Origin: Cellvibrionaceae bacterium
GTDB taxonomy: Bacteria; Pseudomonadota; Gammaproteobacteria; Pseudomonadales; Cellvibrionaceae
Assembly: GCA_021151615.1 (NCBI GenBank)
Contig: JAGKXA010000188.1
Span: 1-8,585 of the forward strand
Reading direction: 5' to 3'
DNA: 8,585 nucleotides
Shown: in pieces, positions 1 through 5,561 of the stretch
How the letters are laid out: each line of letters begins with the position of its first letter
Position numbering within the stretch: position 1 is the stretch's first letter
Translations under genes and position numbers: made by a program
Notes under the pieces: model-generated
What the model was told of the DNA's origin: nothing
Seen by the model: the letters and a program-made list of their open reading frames with translations, nothing else
Database searches by the model: none

Positions 1-1386
1 GATTTATTGCGCTTGTCGGAAAAAGAAATGCGTCATATCCGGGCCAATAAAATCGCGATGATTTTCCAAGATCCGATGACGTGTTTGAATCCTTATTTAC
101 GCATTGTTGATCAACTCACCGAAGTATTGTTGGTACACAAAGGGATGAATAAAAAAGCGGCGCGCGTAAAAGTAATTGAAGCCTTGGAAGAAGTTGGAAT
201 TCATAACGCCGCCGAGCGTATTGATCAATATCCACACCAGTTTTCTGGTGGTATGCGCCAGCGGGTGATGATTGCGATGGCGCTGCTTGCCGAACCGGAA
301 CTGCTGATTGCGGATGAGCCCACCACAGCGCTGGATGTTACCGTTCAGGCGCAAATATTAAGCCTTATCAAAGATCTGCAAAAAAATCGCCAACTGACTG
401 TTATTTTTATTACCCATGATTTGGGCGTTGCGGCGCAAATGGCAAATCATGTTCTGGTAATGGAAAAAGGTCGTTTAGTTGAGCAGGGTGAAACACAAGG
501 CATTTTCAAAAATCCTGTGCAGCCCTACACCCAAAAACTGTTGAGTGCAGTCCTAACCACTGCAAAACCTGCGACCAATCACACTGTCAATTATTCCCAG
601 CCCCCGCTGCTGGAAGTTAAAAAGTTGGAGGTTGGATTTAAACAATACTCCGGAGCATGGTTTCAAAAAGTTAAAAGCATCGTCAAAGGTGTGGATGAGG
701 TTTCTATCAACCTTTACAGAGGCGAAATTCTGGGTTTGGTAGGTGAATCAGGCTCGGGAAAATCAACCCTGGGGCGAAGTATTATTCGACTTATTGATGC
801 TCAAGCGGGTGAAGTCCTGTTTAATGGAAAAGATTTGATAAAACTCGCGGATGATGATTTGAAAATTGCACGCCGTGATTTTCAGATGATCTTCCAGGAT
901 CCCTATGCATCGCTTAATCCGCGGATGACTGTGTTTGATACGCTTGCCGAACCCTTGCTTGTGCATGGATTGGCAAACAAAGACACAGTATTGGAACAAG
1001 TAAACCAATTGATGGATGACGTTGGTTTGGATAGGCGCTTTTTGCGCAAGTACCCCCATGAGTTTTCCGGTGGACAACGCCAACGTATTGCCATCGCTCG
1101 CGCCATTGCGCTGAAACCAAAATTAATTATTGCTGATGAACCGGTTTCCGCACTGGACGTAACGATACGCGCGCAAATTTTGGCGTTATTGCTGCAACTA
1201 ACTCAAAAGCATCAATTAACCATGCTATTTATTTCACACGATATGTCGGTGGTTCGCTACTTATGTGATCGTGTTGTCGTAATGCAAAAAGGTAGATTGG
1301 TTGAGGAGGGGGCGACAGAAGAATTGTTTGCCGCGCCTAAACAAGCTTACACACAGCAGCTGCTAGCGGCTATCCCCAAATTGTAA
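1..1386 (+). CDS. yejF: Dual ATP-binding ABC transporter ATPase, YejF-like (5' truncated by window edge)
   Basis: This is the cytoplasmic ATPase of an Opp/Dpp/Yej-type importer for peptides or similar solutes, with two nucleotide-binding domains fused in one chain. The frame is open to base 1, so the gene begins upstream; by comparison with E. coli YejF (about 529 residues) roughly 70-75 residues are missing, including the first Walker A. Counting codons from base 1 (461 visible), half one shows a Q-loop (MIFQDP, about 20), the signature FSGGMRQR (81-88), Walker B LLIADEP (101-107) and the H-loop ITHD (137-140). Half two shows Walker A GESGSGKST (248-256), Q-loop FQDP (298), signature FSGGQRQR (355-362), Walker B LIIADEP (375-381) and SHD (412-414). 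Each half ends with the peptide-ABC C-terminal motif (PYTQKLL, AYTQQLL). All visible catalytic motifs are intact. The permease and binding-protein genes presumably lie upstream. The family is certain; the substrate and the exact symbol are inferred. It converges on glgA and has no evident functional link to it. Confidence 0.9.
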   Translation, partial: DLLRLSEKEMRHIRANKIAMIFQDPMTCLNPYLRIVDQLTEVLLVHKGMNKKAARVKVIEALEEVGIHNAAERIDQYPHQFSGGMRQRVMIAMALLAEPELLIADEPTTALDVTVQAQILSLIKDLQKNRQLTVIFITHDLGVAAQMANHVLVMEKGRLVEQGETQGIFKNPVQPYTQKLLSAVLTTAKPATNHTVNYSQPPLLEVKKLEVGFKQYSGAWFQKVKSIVKGVDEVSINLYRGEILGLVGESGSGKSTLGRSIIRLIDAQAGEVLFNGKDLIKLADDDLKIARRDFQMIFQDPYASLNPRMTVFDTLAEPLLVHGLANKDTVLEQVNQLMDDVGLDRRFLRKYPHEFSGGQRQRIAIARAIALKPKLIIADEPVSALDVTIRAQILALLLQLTQKHQLTMLFISHDMSVVRYLCDRVVVMQKGRLVEEGATEELFAAPKQAYTQQLLAAIPKL

Positions 1387-1392
1387 GCGGGT

Positions 1393-1442
1393 GACTGTTT
1401 ACGTAATGAAAGCTAGCATTCTCAAATGTAAACATAGCAGTC
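1393..1442. repeat. Imperfect inverted repeat in the convergent yejF/glgA gap
   Basis: TGTTTAC (1396-1402) is matched by GTAAACA (1428-1434). An alternative outer pairing joins GACTG (1393-1397) to CAGTC (1438-1442). The loop contains the palindrome GCTAGC (1412-1417). It lies just after the yejF stop. It has no T-run beside it, so it could be a transcript-end stabilising structure, a protein site, or chance. Confidence 0.4.
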
Positions 1443-1471
1443 GAAAGAGAGGAGAGTAACTGTGCACCAGG

Positions 1472-1495
1472 GCAGACATCCGTGTCTGCGTTTTC
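1472..1495 (+). terminator. Candidate rho-independent terminator after the yejF-like gene
   Basis: A perfect 7-bp stem, GCAGACA (1472-1478) and TGTCTGC (1483-1489), encloses a TCCG tetraloop and is followed by GTTTTC on the plus strand. The T-run is short, so termination may be weak. The hairpin starts about 8 bp beyond the end of glgA, so it could also serve the minus-strand glgBA transcript, although no T-run follows it on that strand. Confidence 0.5.
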
Positions 1496-1498
1496 AAA

Positions 1499-2947
1499 TC
1501 AGCTTATTTGTAGTTGCGCGTATATGTCGCGATAGGATTTGGCGCTGGTTTCCCACGAAAAATCCCGTCCCATCGCATTGAGCTGCAATTTCTTCCATGT
1601 ATCCGGTTGCTGATAAGCGAGTGTTGCTCGCTCTATTGCTGCGAATAACTCTCCGCCGTCAGGCTGGTAAAAGACAAAGCCATTCGCACCCTCAGCGGTA
1701 TCCTCAAGCGGTTGTTCAAATACGGTATCGCGCAATCCGCCAACTGCATGTGCAACCGGAATTGTTCCATAGCGCAGGCTGTACATTTGATTCAAACCGC
1801 AAGGTTCAAAAATAGAAGGCATCAGGAAAATATCACATCCTGCTTCGATTTTATGGGCCAAGGCTTCATCGTATCCCAAATGGATTGCCACTTTATGGGG
1901 ATTCTGTTCAGCGATATTGCGTAACGTCTGTTCATAGTGTGGAAATCCGCTGCCCAGAATCACCAATTGGTAATTTGAGGTCAACAGGCGGTTCATTTGG
2001 GAGAGAATTAAATCAACGCCTTTTTGATCTACCAGGCGACCAATAAAACCTAACAATGGAATTTCGCTGTCAACAGCTAACCCCATGTGCTCTTGTAGCG
2101 CTTGTTTGTTTTTGCGTTTGTTGCCAAGTGTACGACGATTATAAGTGGCAACAAGGTGAGCATCCGTCCCCGGATTCCATTCATCGCTATCTATTCCGTT
2201 TAATATTCCTGCGAGTGAATCACTGCGATAACGCAGTAATCCATCAAGGCCATAGCCAAACTCCGGCTTTTGAATTTCCCGCGCATAACTGGGGCTGACA
2301 GTGGTTACATAATCCGCGAATGCAATACCACCTTTGATAAAAGACATTTGCCCATAGAACTCCAGGCGTTCGTGATGCCAAAAAGCCTGGGGTAGATTTA
2401 ATTCAGCGAATGCCTGGTGGGAAAACAACCCGCGATAGGCGAGGTTATGGATAGTAAACACAGTGGCCGGATGATTGGGATGCAACGAGAGCAGGGCAGG
2501 GATCAACCCCGTTTGCCAATCGTTACAGTGCACAATATCCGGTTGCCAATCCATGTTAGCTTGATTGAGTGCAATCAGTTCTGCCGCTTTGGAAAAAATA
2601 TAAAAGCGTTTGTGATTATCGTACCAATCGTTTCCGTCAGGACCGCAGTAAGGGTTGCCGACGCGCTCGGAAAATTCAGGGATATCAACCAACAACACAG
2701 TGACTTTGGTACCGGGTAAACGGGTTTGCTTGATACTCACCGCGTTACCATCAATATCCAGTTGTGCGATTTGTTTCAATCCAACGCCAGTGGCTTTTTC
2801 CAATACACTCGGGTAAGCAGGCAACAGGACTTTTATGTCGCAGCCCAACTTTAACAGCGCGCGCGGCAAACTGCCGCTAACATCGGCGAGCCCGCCAGTT
2901 TTTATCAACGGATAAACTTCACTGGTTGCAAATAAAATCTTCTGCAT
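1499..2947 (-). CDS. glgA: Glycogen synthase (ADP-glucose-dependent, GT5)
   Basis: GlgA transfers glucose from ADP-glucose to the non-reducing end of alpha-1,4-glucan in the cytoplasm. The protein has 482 residues against 477 in E. coli and aligns along its full length. The N-terminal Rossmann domain carries the KTGGL motif (16-20) that binds the ADP-glucose phosphates, followed by CNDW (141-144) and HNLAYRG (167-173). The C-terminal domain carries R304 and K309 (in RLVDQKG), equivalent to E. coli R300 and K305, and EPCGL (381-385), where E381 and C383 match E. coli E377 and C379. The ATG at 2947 gives the canonical start directly before the KTGGL domain and has an AGAAGGA Shine-Dalgarno sequence 6 nt upstream. 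The gene follows glgB by 25 bp on the same strand with no terminator between them, so the two are almost certainly one transcript. No disruption or missing key residue is seen. Confidence 0.98.
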   Translation of the reverse strand: MQKILFATSEVYPLIKTGGLADVSGSLPRALLKLGCDIKVLLPAYPSVLEKATGVGLKQIAQLDIDGNAVSIKQTRLPGTKVTVLLVDIPEFSERVGNPYCGPDGNDWYDNHKRFYIFSKAAELIALNQANMDWQPDIVHCNDWQTGLIPALLSLHPNHPATVFTIHNLAYRGLFSHQAFAELNLPQAFWHHERLEFYGQMSFIKGGIAFADYVTTVSPSYAREIQKPEFGYGLDGLLRYRSDSLAGILNGIDSDEWNPGTDAHLVATYNRRTLGNKRKNKQALQEHMGLAVDSEIPLLGFIGRLVDQKGVDLILSQMNRLLTSNYQLVILGSGFPHYEQTLRNIAEQNPHKVAIHLGYDEALAHKIEAGCDIFLMPSIFEPCGLNQMYSLRYGTIPVAHAVGGLRDTVFEQPLEDTAEGANGFVFYQPDGGELFAAIERATLAYQQPDTWKKLQLNAMGRDFSWETSAKSYRDIYAQLQIS

Positions 2948-2972
2948 AAGTGATCCTTCTTGAGCTAATTAA

Positions 2973-5180
2973 TCAGGATAATTTCAAAATCAATGCACCG
3001 AGTGGTGGCAAATTTATTTCCAGTGATTGCTGATGGTTCATCCAGGGCACTGGTTGGGTGTAGAGTGGGTTGTCATTACCCATGTTGCTGCCGCCATAGA
3101 AGGATGAATCCGAATTGAGCAATTCACGATATGCACCTGCTACCGGAACACCAATGCGATAACCCGTGCGCGTTACCGGCGTAAAATTCAAGATGACGAT
3201 AGAGAAATCCTGATCGCTTTTACGGATGTAACTCACAATGGATTGAGTGCTGTCGTGACAGTCGATCCACTCAAATCCATCGCTGCGGAAACTGCGCTGA
3301 TAAAGCGACGGCATGCTGGTGTAGCAATGGTTTAAATCTTTGATCAGGGTGTGTATGCCCTGATGGCGATCATAATCCAGCAGATGCCAATCCAGTGTGC
3401 GGCCATGCGCCCATTCACTCCACTGTGCGAATTCACTACCCATAAATAATAATTTGCTGCCCGGGTAGGTATAAAGATAGGTATAAAGCAACCGCAAGTT
3501 AGCAAATTTTTGCCAGTCATCACCGGGCATTTTGTTAATCATGCTGCCTTTGCCGTGCACCACTTCATCGTGTGAGAATGGTAGTTGGAAGTTTTCGCTA
3601 AAGGCGTACATCATGCCAAAGGTCAGTTGGTTATGATGGTATTGGCGATGCACAGGGTCTTTGCTGATGTAATCCAGGGTATCGTGCATCCATCCCATAT
3701 TCCACTTCATGGAGAAACCCAAACCACCCACCCAGGTAGGGCGGGTCACTTGCGGCCAGGCTGTTGATTCTTCAGCAATTACCAATGTGCCGGGATGTTG
3801 TCCGTGACAGACTTCGTTGAGTTTTTGCAAGAAGGACATTGCCTCCAGATTTTCATTACCGCCGTAGATATTGGGAATCCATTCACCCTGTTCACGTGAG
3901 TAATCCAGGTGCAGCATGGAAGCTACGGCATCTACGCGCAAACCGTCAATGTGATATTCCTTTAACCAAAAGAGCGCATTGGCCAATAAGAAGTTGCGCA
4001 CTTCATTGCGGCCATAGTTGTAAATCAAGGTGCCCCAATCGCGATGCTCACCCAAACGGGGGTCTTCATGCTCATAGAGTGCAGAGCCATCAAAACGGGC
4101 GAGGGCATGGGCATCCTTGGGGAAATGCGCGGGCACCCAATCGAGAATGATGCCAATGCCATGTTGATGCAGGTAATCCACGAAATAGCGGAAGTCATCC
4201 GGAGTACCGAACCGGCTGGTTGGTGCGTAATAGCCGGTGGTTTGATAGCCCCAGGAGTCGTCCAACGGGTGTTCGCTGACAGGCAGGACTTCGATATGAG
4301 TAAAGCCAAGCGGCTTTACATAATCGACTAGTTGATGAGCCAGTTCCCGGTAATTCATGAATTCGCCAGCCCATCCGCGGCGCCAGGAACCCAGGTGAAC
4401 CTCATAGACAGACATGGGGGAATGCTGCCAATCCCAATGCGCGCGGCGGTTAATCCAATCCCCATCCTGCCATGCATATTCAGATGGCGCTTTGATAATG
4501 GAGCTGGTTTGTGGACGCAATTCAAATGCTTGTCCATAGGGATCTGATTTCAGGAACACGGCGCCAGTCGCGCGATTGCGGACTTCAAATTTGTATAAAG
4601 CACCGGGCTTGATTCCGGGAATGAAGACCTCCCACAAGCCGCTACCGCCTCTCACTCGCATAGGGTGGTGACGGCCATCCCAATCATTAAAGTCACCTAC
4701 GACACTGATTCGTTCGGCATTGGGGGCCCAGGTTGCGAACAGCACACCCTCAACACCCTCTACTGTACGTAAATGCGCCCCCAGGTGCTGGTAAATATTC
4801 CAGTGCTGCCCTTCAGCAAACAGGTGCATATCAATGTCGCCCAATAATGGTGCAAAACAGTAGGGGTCGTATTCAGTATGCATCAGGTTGTGACGATCAA
4901 ACCATTGCACCTGATAATGCGTTGGCAACTTTTCAGCCAGTCCATACCACTCAAAAAAATCCGTGCCTTCAAGGCGTTTCAGTACATGTACTTGCTCTTT
5001 AATTAGCAGAGAGGCGCTACGGGCACCGGGTAAATAAACTCTAACCAGCGTGTCAGCTGCGGCAGTTGCGGCGCTTAAAAGCGGGTGGCGTCCAAGCACT
5101 TCAAAGGGGTCATGATGGGTAGCGGTAACTATGCTTAACATCTCGTGAGATAAAGGTTTGTCCTGCTTTTGATTCAACAT
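2973..5180 (-). CDS. glgB: 1,4-alpha-glucan branching enzyme (GH13 subfamily 9)
   Basis: GlgB cuts alpha-1,4 linkages and re-attaches the released chain as an alpha-1,6 branch on glycogen. The protein has 735 residues against 728 in E. coli. An N-terminal N1 module (about 20-125) is followed by a CBM48 domain (about 140-240, with VVGDFNDWDG at 160-169), the (beta/alpha)8 catalytic domain, and a C-terminal beta domain (about 630-735). The GH13 regions are all present: DWVPAHF (347-353), GLRVDAVA with nucleophile D417, IAEES with acid/base E470, and SHDEVVHGK with D538. The spacings D417-E470 (53) and D417-D538 (121) equal those of E. coli D405, E458 and D526. The ATG at 5180 has AGGAA 8 nt upstream. 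It is the first gene of a glgB-glgA unit, opposite glgC across a shared control region. It is cytoplasmic, with no signal peptide. Confidence 0.98.
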   Translation of the reverse strand: MLNQKQDKPLSHEMLSIVTATHHDPFEVLGRHPLLSAATAAADTLVRVYLPGARSASLLIKEQVHVLKRLEGTDFFEWYGLAEKLPTHYQVQWFDRHNLMHTEYDPYCFAPLLGDIDMHLFAEGQHWNIYQHLGAHLRTVEGVEGVLFATWAPNAERISVVGDFNDWDGRHHPMRVRGGSGLWEVFIPGIKPGALYKFEVRNRATGAVFLKSDPYGQAFELRPQTSSIIKAPSEYAWQDGDWINRRAHWDWQHSPMSVYEVHLGSWRRGWAGEFMNYRELAHQLVDYVKPLGFTHIEVLPVSEHPLDDSWGYQTTGYYAPTSRFGTPDDFRYFVDYLHQHGIGIILDWVPAHFPKDAHALARFDGSALYEHEDPRLGEHRDWGTLIYNYGRNEVRNFLLANALFWLKEYHIDGLRVDAVASMLHLDYSREQGEWIPNIYGGNENLEAMSFLQKLNEVCHGQHPGTLVIAEESTAWPQVTRPTWVGGLGFSMKWNMGWMHDTLDYISKDPVHRQYHHNQLTFGMMYAFSENFQLPFSHDEVVHGKGSMINKMPGDDWQKFANLRLLYTYLYTYPGSKLLFMGSEFAQWSEWAHGRTLDWHLLDYDRHQGIHTLIKDLNHCYTSMPSLYQRSFRSDGFEWIDCHDSTQSIVSYIRKSDQDFSIVILNFTPVTRTGYRIGVPVAGAYRELLNSDSSFYGGSNMGNDNPLYTQPVPWMNHQQSLEINLPPLGALILKLS

Positions 5181-5212
5181 GCACTTGATTCCTAAAGTAA
5201 AAAAGATGGCGC

Positions 5213-5218
5213 GTTATA
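5213..5218 (-). promoter_or_regulatory. Possible sigma-70 -10 box for glgBA
   Basis: On the minus strand this hexamer reads TATAAC, one mismatch from TATAAT. It would place a transcript start near 5206 and give glgB a leader of about 26 nt. No good -35 hexamer is found at 16-18 bp, so the call rests on the -10 alone. Confidence 0.25.
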
Positions 5219-5308
5219 TTGCATTAATCACAATTTGCACAGTTTTGGACTACATAAAAACGTCACATGCTTGGGATCTACTAGCTTAGCTATTATTGAC
5301 AAGTTTTG

Positions 5309-5327
5309 TTGCACCAATTTTTTGCAA
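5309..5327. promoter_or_regulatory. NtrC-like dyad (candidate upstream activator site)
   Basis: The dyad has half-sites TTGCACCA (5309-5316) and TTTTGCAA (5320-5327) around ATT. Against the enterobacterial NtrC consensus TGCACCA-N3-TGGTGCA, the left arm matches 7 of 7 and the right arm 5 of 7. Its centre is about 183 bp upstream of the start predicted from the glgC-facing sigma-54 element, a normal distance for an enhancer-type activator. The assignment to NtrC is inferred; another sigma-54 activator could bind here. Confidence 0.45.
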
Positions 5328-5337
5328 AAATTTGATT
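5325..5337 (-). promoter_or_regulatory. IHF core consensus match beside the NtrC-like dyad
   Basis: On the minus strand the site reads AATCAAATTTTTG and fits WATCAANNNNTTR at every defined position. It overlaps the right end of the NtrC-like dyad and lies between it and the glgC-facing sigma-54 element, where an IHF bend would help looping. The surrounding DNA is AT-rich, which raises the chance of a coincidental match. Confidence 0.35.
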
Positions 5338-5352
5338 CCAGTTAAAGACATT

Positions 5353-5369
5353 TGCAGGTTCGGTGCCAA
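5353..5369 (-). promoter_or_regulatory. Sigma-54-type -24/-12 element facing glgB
   Basis: The minus strand reads TTGGCAC, CGAAC, then CTGCA. The -24 half is perfect, the spacing between GG and GC is the required one, and the -12 half differs from TTGCW at one base. The predicted start is near 5342, giving glgB a leader of about 162 nt. Because of the -12 mismatch and the long leader it is less certain than its plus-strand counterpart. Confidence 0.45.
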
Positions 5370-5409
5370 ACTTGTGGCTACACTTAGCTTTGCATTTAAA
5401 GCGGGCACC
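5362..5409. repeat. Short inverted repeat GGTGCC/GGCACC
   Basis: GGTGCC (5362-5367) and GGCACC (5404-5409) are exact 6-bp inverted copies 36 bp apart. The left copy is the -24 half of the glgB-facing sigma-54 element. The right copy is part of a GGCACCAA half-site (5404-5411). It may be a regulator-binding pair or chance. Confidence 0.25.
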
Positions 5410-5432
5410 AAAACCGTAAAAAAATGCACCAA
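5404..5432 (+). promoter_or_regulatory. Pair of TGCACCAA-type half-sites
   Basis: GGCACCAA (5404-5411) and TGCACCAA (5425-5432) lie 21 bp apart, two helical turns, in the same orientation. The second is identical to the left arm of the dyad at 5310-5317. The right arms are poor, so these would be weak or half sites. They lie about 70-95 bp upstream of the glgC start predicted from sigma-54 and about 60-90 bp upstream of the glgB-facing one. Confidence 0.35.
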
Positions 5433-5463
5433 CAATTTTTGGGTCTGGATAGAGTTTGCAAAA

Positions 5464-5476
5464 AATCAATTTATTG
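5464..5476 (+). promoter_or_regulatory. IHF core consensus match abutting the glgC -24 box
   Basis: AATCAATTTATTG fits WATCAANNNNTTR at every defined position. Its last three bases overlap the -24 half of the sigma-54 element. That is closer to the promoter than usual for an IHF site that aids looping, so binding here could instead interfere with polymerase, or the match may be fortuitous. Confidence 0.3.
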
Positions 5477-5490
5477 GCACTGATATTGCT
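5474..5490 (+). promoter_or_regulatory. Sigma-54 (RpoN) promoter for glgC and the GH57 gene
   Basis: TTGGCAC, TGATA, TTGCT matches the consensus YTGGCAC-N5-TTGCW at every core position, with exactly 12 bp between the GG (-24) and GC (-12) dinucleotides. The predicted start is near 5501, leaving a leader of about 61 nt that contains the glgC Shine-Dalgarno sequence. It is oriented toward glgC and lies in intergenic DNA, as a real promoter should. Confidence 0.7.
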
Positions 5491-5561
5491 CCTACTCTCG
5501 TCAACGAAGTCACAAAAATTTCATCGTAGTTACACACAATAGCCATAAGGAATAAGTTGTA

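Larger units (their letters stand above)
5181..5561. other. Divergent control region between glgB and glgC
   Basis: This 381-bp, strongly AT-rich gap separates the starts of glgB (minus) and glgC (plus) and must contain the promoters of both units. It contains two oppositely facing sigma-54-type elements, an NtrC-like dyad, repeated TGCACCAA/GGCACCAA half-sites, two IHF-consensus matches and a possible sigma-70 -10 box for glgB; these are listed separately. A weaker match to an NtrC site, beginning TGCAC and ending TGGAC, lies at about 5236-5250. The Shine-Dalgarno sequence of glgC is AAGGAA at 5547-5552. I found no convincing protein-coding gene here. Confidence 0.85.

Noticed and set aside
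763..1083. Antisense 106-codon frame opposite the ABC ATPase
   Set aside because: It is a shadow of a strongly conserved gene, with no promoter or ribosome site of its own.
1462..1581. Small plus-strand frame of 39 codons with a GTG start preceded by an AGAGGAG sequence
   Set aside because: The Shine-Dalgarno-like stretch is suggestive, but the frame runs through the hairpin and antisense into the 3' end of glgA, and its composition does not look like a protein.
3839..4150. 103-codon plus-strand frame opposite glgB
   Set aside because: It lies wholly within the conserved catalytic domain of glgB on the other strand, so it is a shadow frame.
5262..5268. TGTGA-type CRP half-site on the minus strand
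   Set aside because: The second half-site (TCACA) is absent at the required 6-bp spacing.
5296..5301. Perfect TTGACA -35 hexamer on the plus strand
   Set aside because: The bases 17 bp downstream (TTTTTG) make no -10 box, and it lies about 260 bp from glgC inside the region of the activator sites.
5296..5529. 77-codon open frame on the plus strand in the glgB-glgC gap
   Set aside because: It starts with TTG, lacks a Shine-Dalgarno sequence, resembles no family I recognise and runs through the regulatory elements; AT-rich chance opening is the simpler reading.
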